Below, piece after piece: positions 12,701-47,300 of a stretch of 64,000 nt of DNA; within the stretch, counting starts at the first letter, position 1, and every line of letters starts with the position of its first letter. The position numbers and the translations under genes were made by a program. Location of the stretch: positions 4,154,001 through 4,218,000 of the forward strand of contig JAJKFH010001865.1 in assembly GCA_023333565.1 (NCBI GenBank), given 5' to 3'. The notes beneath the pieces were generated by a model, which made no database searches, was not told the DNA's origin, and saw nothing but the letters and a program-made list of their open reading frames with translations. Origin of the DNA: Puffinus mauretanicus. Its lineage: Eukaryota; Chordata; Aves; Procellariiformes; Procellariidae.

Positions 12701-15700
12701 TGAAAGTTTACAAAACTTACTTTACAAGAAATGTAAGCCTAATGACTGTGAAAGGTAAAAATTTAATGAAAAATAAATACGTGGTGATTAAGAGGCATTC
12801 ATCTTGAACAACATGCTAGGAGAGTGCTTTTGGAAACTAGGAGAAGATCCTAGTGCCCCTTTTTTTTAGAGCAGGAAGTCTTTTATTGAAAATCAATCTT
12901 GTCATAGGTGTCTATAGTTAATTTATTAAGATGCTTGAGAACATTTTAAACTGCTTCCCCAAGAGGAATTAAATTATTTTTATTCAGTTTTTTTTACACT
13001 TTTGTGTGAGTTATTTTGACAGCTTCAGGGACAGAAATGTTATAATTATTCAGAAAATGGGTTCAGTAGAAATGAATGCCGCACATAGTCCCTCAAATTG
13101 CCTGTCCGATATGATTTGATACTGTCAAATATCCTGAATGATGTAAGGGTATGCGTATCATTTAGTCTCCAAGTACCTGAGTCCTCCATGCCTAATTGCA
13201 GCAGTGTTTGTTTTTCTAATATGGGAGCTAGACAGAGATCATAAAGTCATTTCACATGGGCCACCAAATAGTCAGGAAGGACTAAGAAATAATCTTTTTC
13301 CCTGTTAACTTGAATTTAAATCACTATGACTGAGAAAATTAGTATCTTGGATCCCACTACTAACTCCTTAAGCCAGTATTTTTTAGTGGTTTTTTTTTTA
13401 AGATGACGTCTCGTTATCCAAAGCAAAAGAAAAAATTGCAGCCCTCGTTGTCTTTATAAAAACAAATTAACATCTATTGCTTGTAAAAGTGACAAATCTA
13501 TGTAATATTTCTTGAAAGGCTGAAAAGCATGCTTGACCTTGAAGAATAAAAGTCACTAGGAGTGCAGAAGCTCGGTTGCCTTTGCTTTATAATTTGCAAA
13601 ATTTTCAACTACTTGCCAACACCTGACCATGTTTCATGACTACCGTGTGTGTCACAAGCCACCCTCTCAGAAATACTGCCCTGATCCATCCTCCTAACCA
13701 TAATGATGAACAGTGTACTAACTGGCTAATTTCAGTATTGGTGATTTAGAGTCATCAACAATATTTCCTGAATTACAATATGACAGCAAACAAGAATAAT
13801 ATTCCTTCCTTCTAAGAGATATATTTGGCTGTAATTACCTGGGTATTTGAGGTCTAAGCAAGCTCTTGGACATCTTATGGTTAACTGGGACATACCAAAA
13901 ACTGAAAAGATCAGCCAAATCAAAGATGAGGTTGCTCAAAAGGACAAAAAGAAAAGTGAAGTTACTCCTACTACCACATGATAGCTGGCTAGTTAAATCC
14001 ATTGTCTAAATACATGGCATATACTCCTGTCAGTTCAAAGACAAACAAAACAAACAAAAAAAACCCCGAAGTCTTTCTGTGGACTTTCTTATTTACTTAA
14101 ATCATTATTTTAAATTAAGTCAATACAGCATCCAACAATTAAAACACTGCAATCTACAAGTCTATGTAATAATTTCCCCAGGGAAACATAGCATTATTTG
14201 GTACAAAACAGAAGAGGGGGGGAAGAGAGAGAATGTTCTACAAGGAAAAAAAGCCTCTAAATGAAGAGTGACAGAAAGTCAACCTGCTACCTCTGCTGAA
14301 GTGTAATGTTTATTTAGCTACAAATACGTGAACGATTCACCAGCAGGACTGCCTCAGAAGAAGGGGGAATGGGCAAGAAAGGTAGTTTGCTGCGGGCCAT
14401 TTGAGAAGGCAATGGTACTAGGGCTCCTAACTCAGAGAGGGTCCCTGCCCTAGGTCTCCTGGAAACACTGGCTGATCTCTGTGGGGAAACCTCCTAAGAT
14501 AAAAGGTGGTTTATACTTCAGTATAAAGTACACCATCAGTGTCCTGATTAGCTCAGGCTAACGAATTCCCCGTAACTCTAATCAATGAAAATTGTACTTA
14601 GCATGTAGCAAGCCAGGCGAATGGAAGCCTACACTTCAAATCAATCAATGTAGCATGTTGTGAGGCCTGAACAGCCTTGCCTATATTGGGGAGCCTGTGA
14701 AATAGGTTAGCTAGCCTGTTTGAATAATTAACTTTAACCCTTCACATTTTATCTGGATTAGCAACTTTCATAGTGTATTAGGTACACTGGTCAAATAATT
14801 TGTTAAACCCAAACACTCCTCAAAGGTTGTGGTTTGCTTAGTACATTTGCATCCTGCAACGAGCATTGGAGGAGCAATATGACATTAGGATGGTCCAAAT
14901 CTGACTAGTAATCAATTATGTCAAAGTAATAAAAATAGACATATCTTGAAAGTGCTTCAGAGAGTTCTTTGATGTCTCCTTCAGTAAACACAATAGGCCA
15001 AATTAAGTACTGCTGAAAACTGCCTCAAGAGCTTGGTCGTTTTCGGTAACAGTGTAACTCCTACAAACTTAGCATGCAGTCTGAAGGCAGCCTGAGGGGT
15101 CAAAAAACAGGTGTAACAAGGAAAAGCAGCCACCTCCAGAGGGCTGGGGTAAAGTAGGTCACCATTAAACACCTTTTTGAAGAGATCTCCAACTGATGTA
15201 CCCTGGCCTACTGAAACTGACAAAACCATGATTTGCTCCAGAGAGGGGGTTTCACCTACTGAATTCAGCCTGTGTTACCTTATTTTAGCAACTGTGACTA
15301 ATTGCTCAGCCCTTTGCACCCCTATTTTAAGATTCTATTTTGCCATGTATGTATATATTATCTATGTTTATTCAGGAACGTAAAGAATTCATACGAAAGA
15401 AGAAAACAAAGGTAGTTAGTAACTGCATGACAACAAAACTTTTCGTTTTTCAAAATTGGCATTGTAATTACGCCATGCACGTGCTCATCTGAATTTCATG
15501 CTTCAATATCCACAGAGCTGAATCAGCACAGAAAATGAACATTCTTGTTGACACAAACTGCTGCTGACTTGAAAGGAATATCTTTTTCATTTAGATCAAA
15601 TGGTAGTTTTGCTGGGAAAAAATGAATACTCTGTATGAATACTAATAAATATCCTGTAGCAATTTTCAGAGATTTCATTGTTTAGGTCTGTGAAAATAAC

Positions 15701-18700
15701 AATGAATTTATGTTGTCAACATTTTCTTCTTGTAAAATAGCTTTTATTTTCTGTAAGGATTTTAAGAGAAGAGAAAAATCTTCTTTAACTGAAAGAAAAC
15801 TATGTTGTCACTATGAGGCTAAAAAAGTGCTAAACAATGAAGTGCTAAACAAGATCCTGAAGACCGGAAGATTTTGTGGGGGACTTTGATCTGTTGATCT
15901 TGGTGTAAGTTATATTCTTGTGAATCTAACTGACCTTGTGCAAGCCATGGCACCTTACCATGCCATTATTCAACAAAGCACTCAAGCTTTTCCCTGGGAC
16001 TCATATGTGGACTTAAACATTAGATCTTACAAGTCCCTACATAGAGCAGCAACAAGTTAAAATGGATTAATGTAGGGACTTAGTGTTTTGCCCCATGACC
16101 TAGCAGTGAGACAAAAAGCACTACTATACAAAGGAAACATGTGGAATAGCTTGGAAATTGTTTCAGTGAGAATGTCAGAGAAGCTGTCAAAGAAACAATG
16201 GGAGATGAAGAATTGCCAAGTTGGAATATAAGACAAAAAGTTACCTTTTATCTAATATTCCTTAGAAAGCTAACTGCTGCCTAACACATTGACCTTGGGC
16301 TGGACTTCAGATGTGAAAGGGTTTTGCTACCTCTTCTTCCTAACAGAAGGAGACATAATGGTCCCAGATGTAACAGCCAGGGAACTGAGCATGCAGTACA
16401 GAGGCTGTAACTATGACCTTGCCATCCTTGAAGGGGAGAAGCCCCCAGCTACACAGGAAGGGCTGCTGGTCTATTTAAAACACGGATCAGGTGGAACCCA
16501 ATGACATCCCCAGACCTGTTTTTCTTTCACTGTCCTGTAATGGCACTTGGGTTGGCAAATTCAGCCTTTTTATTTGTTTTGTTAAAAAAAAGCCAGTGGA
16601 ACGATCTTACTTTATCGGCTTTCTTCTGTGATCTTATTCTTTGTGGTCTCCACTGAATAGAAGGGGTCCCCAATAAGGTTAGTTTTGCTCAGATTAAAGA
16701 GGGGTTTGACTGCAAGCTTGATTTATGATAATTAAAGGAAAAACAAGTTGGACAGGATGCTGAAGAGAAATTTGAGGCCTCGTAATACATGCAAACAGGG
16801 AGAAGCTGTTGTTGTTCATCTTCTTAGCACTTTGTTTTCCAGCAGCAGAAGCTGTTGTGTTTTGTCTCCTCCAAACAGGAACTAATAGTGATCTACCGGA
16901 TGGACTAATAAGAAGAATGTCTTGCTTTTGTTGAACTAATTTTTTTTTCTTTCCTAAAAAGTAAGATCTTTCTGGAAACATTTTGCATCTTGTCTCCCCC
17001 TTTGCTCTCAGATATATGAAGCGACCTGTATGGAATGCTGCTTGGTGTCCAGGGTGCCTGGTTGCTCCATCTGTTTTGAAGACAGGTAGAATAGCATGCT
17101 CAAAATGTAAAAATGGCTGGTCTCAGGCAAGCAGAAGTGAAAAACTGACATTGATGTGCAAGCAAGCTACACTAACCTTTAAACTAAGGCTGGGCTGCTT
17201 TTCCTTCAAGTCCCCTCTATGCTGAGGGCAAGTGTTATAACAATATATCAAGGCAATCTCCATTCATGCTTGCTCTGCTGGACCATCACAAAGCAGATGA
17301 AATGGACTGGCAAATTCAGCCTTCAGAGGTTATTGACCACTTGGCTACCCAGGGCCCTGTAACCCCATACAAACAAAATTCAAAGATGGAGTTCAAGCTG
17401 GTCTGTTCTCAGTATTTTTGTGCAAACTGTTTATTACCGTGCCACACCTACTGAGCTATTTTGCATAATAAACCTCTGAAAATCTAACCCAACTCCACTA
17501 CCGTATGAGGATTAGACATGGTAATACCTCTCTTCAGCCACTTCTGAGGATTAGCTTCAAAAATCAAATTAAAATGAGGCAAACCCAAATAGACTGGGTA
17601 GTTCCGCAATAAGTTGCAATGCCCATATTCAGTAACCATCATCTGTGCCTCTTGCATTTTATATTACTATATGAGGTATCTGTGCAAGTAGCGTTATAGT
17701 ACACCTGCTGCATATGGTACAGGTGAGAAAGTCTTTGTGTATGGCACATCAATATATTAAGGTTACGAGGCCTTACTTGCCCGAGTATTCCTAGTGAAGT
17801 AAAAGATCTATTTGAGTTTATTTGTTTCCAAACACTGAGGGGAAAATAGATGATTTTTACCTCACAATTTGAGGAAAAAGAGATGAGGGTGAGAAGTATA
17901 ATGTTCTCCAAGCAGGACTGTGTGCTGTGACTTGCAGAAATGGCCACAGAACTGTGAGTATGCATCTTGTTTTTCATTCCTACACAAGTCATTATTTTTT
18001 ATTCTTTTTCTCAAGTGTATTTAAAGGCAAGTATTTAAATTGACGTATTTGTTTAAAAAAAAAAGCAGTGAGTGTAATAAAGTATCTAAACATGTATACT
18101 AAAACAAAATACGCAAAGCTGTTTCTGAGCAATGGCTATAAACAAGAGCTATCCAATACATTTTAAATTCTATTTGGGGTCAAATGCTAATAGAGATATA
18201 GATTTTACCATGTAACTGTTGAAAGGCACACAAACAAAACTTGATTTACCAGATTAACAATCCTGTCTTAAATTAGCAGGGAAAATTACACACTGTCAAC
18301 AGTATGTTTGTGCTGTTCTTCATTCCTTTCATTATACAGTAAAATGCGAATCGCAAGCCAGATCAGAACTTGTAATATAGAGTCATATTAGAGGTCATTA
18401 ATCTCAAATAATAATTAAAAATGTAGAACTGGAATACTGTTAAGTACCTAAATCTCCCGAGATCACAAACAATAATGAAAAAGTTCAGGAAGTTTGTAAG
18501 CAATTTACAAGGCAGAGGAAGATGTCTGTGACAGAAAGATAGACACACTGGTGATTTGGAGCAATTTAATAGCATCTATAATCCAAAGCAGGCAAGGAAT
18601 AGCAAGGTGGTTTTCAGCAATATTCTTGATTAAAATGATAAGAACATTAATGAAATAGTTTGGGACTACACTTCCTGAATATGCTGTTCAGTACAATTAA

Positions 18701-19490
18701 AATAATAAGCAGAGAATGAAGACTACACAAGGAAGTTGCTAGGAATGGTTTAGGTGATCACAGAAAGATAACTGGACTTTACAAGTACAAGGCATCATTT
18801 TTGCTCTAGCTTGTACATGATATGGATGCTAAAAAACTATGGCAGTCCTACTACAGTACTATTTTTAAAATAAAAAAGAGCATTGCTCCCCTAACTCACT
18901 GCTGGCTATTCTCAAGCTTCATATTGAAAACTTTGTAACGCACTCAGGTTTTCTGAGTACGCTGCCTTCTCCAGGCAAGTAATAATTAGCATCCTAGATA
19001 GCAAGAAAACTAACAGTAGTGCAATAAAGGCACTACAATGAATGCAAACTCGGTTCAGTGCAATGGATTTAGCTAATTACATATCCATACTCCCTGGACA
19101 GCAAATGCCATGTTTAATACAATATATCCCCTCATTACAGCAGAAAGGCAGTCTGGCAATCTTTCCCCGCTTGTTACTTCACGGAAGCGGAGTAGGAGTC
19201 CTTCTCCATGTACACAACCATGCATAAATCTACACAATTTATTACTATGAGAAAAAAGAGCCTAACTGAGAGTGATTTTTGTGCTGCACAAAATAAAAAG
19301 CCTCCAAGGAGCTGGAAGTGCCGCAGAAGGTATCACTGCAAATTACAAAATTATTTGATGACCCTGGCCCTTGTGCTGACAGTCTGCGTTACTGTATCTT
19401 CCTTTTGGTGGCGTTTTTTCCCTATACCGAGAAACTCGGGTTGGCTTCGTTGTATGCATCGATACACTACTAAGCCAAGTTTCCAGGCCC
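6701..19490. other. Gene-free stretch between the CISD2 and UBE2D3 islands
   Basis: AT-rich DNA with only short open frames on either strand, none resembling a known protein. No full-length transposon, tRNA or pseudogene was recognised by eye. If UBE2D3 uses an upstream non-coding first exon near 6300-6700, as its mammalian counterpart does, this stretch would be intron. Otherwise it is intergenic. Small features are a perfect inverted repeat at 14510-14527 and scattered A or T homopolymers. Confidence 0.5.
14510..14527. repeat. Perfect short inverted repeat
   Basis: TTTATACT and AGTATAAA flank a two-base centre, giving an 8-bp perfect dyad. No role is evident. Confidence 0.5.
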
Positions 19491-20274
19491 ATTACTCTCG
19501 CGGCAGGCCCGCACTCCTTGTTTGTGCCGCCTCTCTCACGGGCGAGAGCAGACTTTCAGCTCTACCACTAGCACCGTACTGACAGGCGCAAACCCCTTCG
19601 CTGTAGGGCCCCCGCTCCCCCGCCGAGCCGCCCTCCTCGCTCCGCTGCCACGCGCTCCGGGTCACGCCGAGTCCCGCGGCGGCACAGAGCGGGAAAGCGT
19701 TGGTGTTTTTTCCTCGAGGCGGAAGAAGCTCCGAGCCGCGCTCCCCTCCGCGCCGCCGCTCGAACTGTTCCCTTCCCAGCCTCCCGTCGCGCAGCCACAC
19801 GGACACCGGACAGGCGAGGAATCAAGGGCCGCGAGCGCCGGAAAGCGACGCCGAGCGCGGGGGCAGGCGATGCTCGGCCCCCAGCGCGGCCCGACGGGGG
19901 ACAAGCCGCGGGCGCGCCTGCCCCCCGCGGTGACACCCTCAGGCGCTGACAGACAGCTGGGAAGGCCGGTTAACGCGCGGAGGGATACCGCGCCGCCGCG
20001 TCAGCGCAGAGATGTAGAGCCGGCCGCCGCCGCCATTTCGTGGGAGGGCGGCGGAGGCTTATCGTCAGCGGTGCGCTCCGCCGCGCCCAAGGGGCTGCTG
20101 CGGGCCCGCGCCCGACACGCCGCAGCGAAAGCCCCGTGCAGTACCCGCTCGGGCGGCGGCAGGAAGCAGTACAGCGGCACCGCGGGGCGCCGCCCTCGCC
20201 GGGGCGCCCGCGGGCAGCCCCAGAACCTTCCTGCCCCGCCCTCCCTGCGCGCCGGAGCGGCACTGGCGCCTACC

Positions 20275-20284
20275 GCTCGCGAGA
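20275..20284. promoter_or_regulatory. BANP/Kaiso-type CGCG palindrome (GCTCGCGAGA)
   Basis: Differs from the TCTCGCGAGA consensus at one outer base and keeps the CTCGCGAG palindrome. Such sites mark strong CpG-island promoters. Confidence 0.55.
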
Positions 20285-20329
20285 TCATCGCCCTGCTTCA
20301 GCGGGGTTGGGCCACAACACGCACAGGCG

Positions 20330-20339
20330 GCGCATGCGC
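20330..20339. promoter_or_regulatory. NRF1 site in the UBE2D3 promoter (GCGCATGCGC)
   Basis: A perfect NRF1 palindrome 551 bp upstream of the UBE2D3 start codon, 46 bp past the BANP-type site. It is the same 10-mer that occurs twice in the CISD2 island. Confidence 0.7.
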
Positions 20340-20889
20340 CCGGCCTGCCCGGCGGCATTGTCCCGCCCCTTTTCCCATTCGCCGCCGGGGGGGTGGGAGC
20401 TGGCGGCGGCGGCGGCGCGTATCGTCCCGCCCCTCCCTGCCGGCCCCGCCTCCCGCCCTCCCGCCGCGTCTGGGCCTGGCCAGCGGCAGCGGCTGTGCTG
20501 GGCTCTGTCGCCCTCTCTCTCACGGGCGGGCGGCGCCTCTCGGCTTTCCCCCCACCCCACACCTCCTTCCTCCTCCCGGCGCTGACGGGAAGCGGCGCGG
20601 CGCGGCGGGCGGAGCGCTCCCCCGGCAGCCTCCCCGGCGCACGGCCTCGCTGCCCGCAGGCAGGCAGGACTCTGGGCGGCCGCCGCGCTCTGGTCGGGCG
20701 CCCCCCTCGGCTGTTTCCGGAGGAAGGAGAAGCGCAGCTGCCCCCTCCCCCCTCTCCGCCTTCCTCCCCCACCTCCTCCTCCTCCACCTCGCTTGCTCCC
20801 TCCCTCCCGGCCCCCCCTCGGCGCGAGCGGAGCGCGGAGTCACCGCGGCGCACAGACGGGCCCGGCGGCGGCGGCGGCACTCGCACACA

Positions 20890-42564
<21,675 letters not shown>

Positions 42565-42974
42565 TGCTACCTTAAAGTCAGAATAACCTGCATTATAGCT
42601 GGAATAAACTTTAAATTACTGTTCCTTTTTTGATTTTCTTATCCGGCTGCTCCCCTATCAGACCTCATCTTTTTTATTTTTTTGTTTACCTCCTTCCATT
42701 CATGCACATGCTCATCTGAGAAGACTTTAGTTCTTCCAGCTTTGGACAATAACTGCTTTTAGAATCTGTAAAGTAGTTACACAAGAACAATTGCCCAAGA
42801 TTCAGAATTTTTTTTAATGGAGCATGTGTATTATGTGGCCAATGTCTTCATTCTAACTTGGTTATGAGATTAAAAACAAACAAACATTCCTCACTGCTCT
42901 AACAGATACTGAAGATACCACCTGAAGGGGGGAGGGGAGATGGATGTTCAGTTTTCTCCCATCAAAGAAGTAAC

Positions 42975-42988
42975 GTTGCTGTAGCAAC
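42975..42988. promoter_or_regulatory. Inverted repeat GTTGCTGTAGCAAC in the 3' UTR
   Basis: In RNA this gives a 5-bp stem (GUUGC/GCAAC) with a UGUA tetraloop. In DNA it resembles an RFX X-box half-site pair. Confidence 0.4.
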
Positions 42989-43457
42989 ATCCATCTTGTT
43001 CCAAACCTTCCAGTGTTAGAGAACTGAGGTTTTATTATATACTTTTGCTCATAACTGATGTGTCTGGAGAATTGGTACTGAATCTATAGCATCAGCAGAA
43101 CAGAAAATGTGATGTATCTTATGCATGTCAATAAAGGAATGACCAGTTCTTGTTTTACAGAGAATGGAAATTGGAAGTCAAACATCCCTTGTACTCCAAA
43201 ATAGGGTCTAAGAACATTTTTGTAATTCATTTAAATTTTGTTAGGAGGCTTGGAGCTATTAGTTAATCTGTCTTCCAAAACACTGTTTAATATAGCACTG
43301 AATAAATGATGGAAGTTGTCAATGGATGAGTGATCAACTAATAGCTCTACTAGTAATTGATTTATTTTCTTCAATAAAGTTGCATAAACCAATGAGTTAG
43401 CTGCCTGGATTAATCAATATGGGAAACAAAATCTTTTGTAAAAGCAAAGCTGGTTTT

Positions 43458-43465
43458 TGTATATA
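43458..43465 (+). promoter_or_regulatory. Pumilio response element (TGTATATA)
   Basis: An exact PUM1/2 consensus (UGUANAUA) in the UBE2D3 3' UTR. It is absent from transcripts ending at the signals at 43373 or before. Confidence 0.55.
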
Positions 43466-44305
43466 CTGTTGGGATTTGCCTCATTGTTTAACATCAAATA
43501 ATGATGTAAAGTTCAATAGAGTGAATCTTTTGCCATTTTCACTTATAACGCTCAGTCTGTTGCAGGTTGACACATTGTTCAGCCTGATGTATGCAGAATT
43601 AATAAGCTAACATAGTAGTGTAGCCTTAGTAGTGTGCTACACTTGGTGCTGGGAGCCCAGCGTTCAAGGATGGACTTGGGACCCAGCAGATCTGAAGTGG
43701 TGTATTGTGGAGATACTTCCTGATGCACCTGTGTTTGCTGACTGAGAACCTTTTTCTTCACCTTGTACACTTGACAGCTGAAAGATCTTAATGTGGGAGT
43801 AATGATGAGGCAAAAAAATATAAAATAAAGTACTGTTTTGATGTGGGAATTGTCATGAGGCTGTGTTGAAGTGACTTTACTATGTGGGATGTTCGTTACC
43901 ATTGAAAAGGACTTGTTCAGCCATGCTGCCATTTACATTGATGACTATTTTAATGCAACAGACACTTTCCTCATGTCAGGTGACTAAACGTGAATAAAGA
44001 CTCATTGCTATTGGATTTTTGTTCTACAAGAAACATTGTCTTGTGCCATTAGTTTATCTTTGCAGCAACAAGGGCATTATTAAACATCCGGCTCTCCTCT
44101 TTCCTGCCCTCTTCCTTCATATTTTTCCTTGTTTGATTTTTTTTTTTGGTCTCCATTCTTAACATCCATAGCTTCATTTTCTCTAGTCTTGTACTATCAC
44201 TTTATTGTGCATCTGTGACTTCGCACTGGCACCACTTTTGCACTGCTTATAGTTATGTACATTCTGATCCCTTGTCCCCACATGGATGTGGAAAGCTAGA
44301 TGTAA

Positions 44306-44311
44306 AATAAA
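44306..44311 (+). terminator. UBE2D3: Distal polyadenylation signal of UBE2D3
   Basis: AATAAA followed within about 65 bases by a GT-rich element (TGGTTTGTTCTGGTTG). It is the last good signal before sequence with no further support for transcription. Confidence 0.65.
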
Positions 44312-47300
44312 TGTTAAACCTTAATTTTTATAAAAATTTGAATATGTAGTTTGGACATGGTTTGTTCTGGTTGTAAACAATGAAAGTGAACTTATTTTAA
44401 AGTCTAGTTGGCCTGAAATTTAGAAACCTGGGCTCTCTTTAACAGCGCATACTTCACTGAAATGATGTTCTGAAATTTGTTGATGGAGTTGCAGTTCATG
44501 CAGTGTTTCTGCATTGCTAACCAAAGATTTCTGCTTACACCATTTTGCTGGAAAATTGGTTATACTTAAAATACAGCTATCAGTAGCATTACAACTGAGG
44601 TAAAAGTTTGTATTTCTAAGCTTACAAACATGTTGCTCTCATCTTTTTAGTAATTGTGTTAATTTGATGCTTATTACTTTGTCTTGGAGTCATAGCCGCT
44701 GAAATCACTTACGTGATCAACTAGAAAGATGTTTTGTGAGATATAAAGCACCAGGCTTTATAAAACTCCGGGAGGTGTGGATGAAGCAAGGTCAGGGAAG
44801 GAGAAGATAGTAAAATATCACATGGAAGATGGAAATCTTGTTTGGACCACTATGTATTTCACTTGTACATCTGTAATGGTCCTTCTGTGATAATTTTCTG
44901 TAATTAGAAAGTACGTATTTTGATGAAAGAGTGATAGGTGAATTGTAGATGTTATATATGCATGCCGGAGGTCATGCTGAGACTTAAAATCATATCTTTG
45001 TGAAGTGGGAAATGGCAGGTGTTTTGTCCTTGAAGCAGTCTCTCGTGCAGGTTTCCTGCGGAAGTTGTATTTAGGCTTGCTGTTCAAGCTGGGGGGGCAA
45101 GGGGAGGAGCTGGTTAACATGAGCTAATCAGGAGATGATGAAAGAATTTAAGAACTTTTACCAAAACAAAAAGCTTAATTAGTGATTACCTCAATGAGTA
45201 ATCTACCTACCAAAACCACAGATAGTCTAAAAAGTACGTAGTAGATCTTGATTACTACGAAACATATGGAGGGGAAAAAAAGACTTTCAATTTGAACTTC
45301 ATGTGAAAAATGAAGGTTTTGGAAAACACTGAAGTGACTTGTCCTGTCCATCTCTGTTAAGAGACTTATTTCAGGATTATAAATGCAATAATAGCTTCAG
45401 AACATGGGGGCCAGTTCCATCCTGAAAGTCTTGGATTGAACAAAATCTTTCTCTGTTTTTTTTTTTTTTTAAATGGCTTTTATTTGAGAGTGTTTATAGA
45501 GAACAAAGTGTCAAGCCAAGGCACTTACGTTTAACAAGTATGTAACAAGGAAAGAAACTTAAACTTCAGTGTTGTTTCTGGAATAATTTTTTTTAAGATT
45601 TCTTGCTATGTTTAAATGGGGTTTGAATTTGACAACACAATTCCGGTCAGCTTATTCAAATTTCACTTGAAAAACTTCCAGTGGTTTTAAGCACATTTTT
45701 GAGTCTTCAGGATGCAGGAAAAACTTGATCTGTAGCATTGGCTAGGGATATTTTTTTTTCTTTCCGTCTGCGGATGCACACAGCATCTTCTGTATTGGTT
45801 GAAAAGATGAGTATAAACACACTTTTACATGTGTGTGTAAAAACATTCTACTAAGTTGCACTGCACATATTTTTTTTATATAAAGATTATAGATGCTAAC
45901 TCTTTCTGAAAAGTCTGGCTTTAAGCAGACCACAACATTAAGGTCTGATTGCTATGGAGGCATGGAACCACAGTCTGGCAAATGATTAAAAGACAACTAG
46001 TTAGTGTATAGGTGTGCACACATGCTATATACCAGTCCTGTTAGATTTGGTAATTCCTTATGCAAAAAGCAATTAGCATTAATTAACAGATAACTTAATG
46101 GTTTAAACATTCACAACCAGAAATGTTTAAATAAGTTTTTTTATTGTGTTCTTTTCTGCAGCCACCCCTTAATTGTTCTCTCTGGCCACTTTTTTTTCAA
46201 ATCTTTCATTGTTATAAAAAAGTGTTTTACAGGCATTATCATCTGAAGCAGACACATAGGTCCATCAGATGTGGCTAGTGATGCAGAATAAATCTTCAGT
46301 CTGCAAGTCCCTAATAAAACTTAAAGCATAGTAGAAGTTGGAATTCAGCTGAAGATTTCTTGCTGTGTTTATAGGTGTCAAAAAAAATGTAAATTCAGTT
46401 TCTTTCCCTGGTTTGTGTGTAGTTTTATATATGAAAACTAGGCTAAGACAACCGTCTCCGTTAGAGAGTTAAATGAAACAAATTAGCACTAGAACAATAG
46501 AATGAGATAAATAATCCATGATCAATAAGGTATGAAGGTTATTTCACTAGGACGCAGACTACACTAATTCCTTCAAGCCTGAAAACCAAAAAACTGCTGC
46601 TCATAGGAATAATTTGCTTTGTGCTGTTCAGTTCTTGGTGTCATTGAATGGATGCTATTTTACCCCAGTGCCTTTAAAATAAATATAAAATGGGCATAAA
46701 TTGGAGAACTGTTGGATTCTGATCTCAATAGGCAATTGTTGCATATTTAAAAGGTAGTTGGAATTGTAGCTAAAATATTTTCAGTATAAGGCTGAGGGCT
46801 TATATATTGGCAACAGTGCAGGACCAATGCGGAGAAAGCATGGTAATGCAGGAAACAAAACTAGGTAATTGATGTAAAGAGAAGGTATGGAAGGTAAATA
46901 TGGGCTACCCATATTGTTGTGAAGTGAAAATGCATTGCTGTCAACTCATGGAGTCTAGTGTAAAACAAGCTGGCTTCAAAATAATCGGGAATAAGATAGC
47001 TGATACATTGTCATTTTAACTGTCCAGGTTAGCCTGCCAAAGAATAGCAGTTCAGACATAGCCTTAGGAAGGACAGTTCAAAATGTAAAGAGATGAGCTT
47101 TTGCAGGTGTGTGGAGGACAGTTCATGAGTGGATGTTTGTGATTGTTTAGCCAATGCCCATAAATTGTGACTTACTGTTCTCCTTAGTTAATGCTGCATA
47201 ACTTTGGTCTCCTATGTCATTTAGAAGCAAGCACTTGGTCTTCTGCAGGGTAGTTCAAAGTTGTCAGTGTTTTTTGTACTGCAGTGGGGTGACGTGGTTT

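Larger units (their letters stand above)
42565..44335 (+). other. UBE2D3: UBE2D3 3' UTR with several polyadenylation sites
   Basis: AT-rich sequence after the stop with AATAAA at 42603, 43130, 43301, 43373, 43824, 43993 and 44306. The last is followed by a GT-rich stretch (about 44345-44375) and is the most likely distal end. The signal at 43993 also has a T/GT-rich downstream stretch. A Pumilio motif and a small stem-loop lie inside. The right limit is estimated from the last signal. Confidence 0.75.

Noticed and set aside
16289..16504. 71-codon open stretch with a protein-like appearance (DVTARELSMQYRGC)
   Set aside because: Nothing recognised, no supporting splice sites evaluated as strong, and short enough to be chance.
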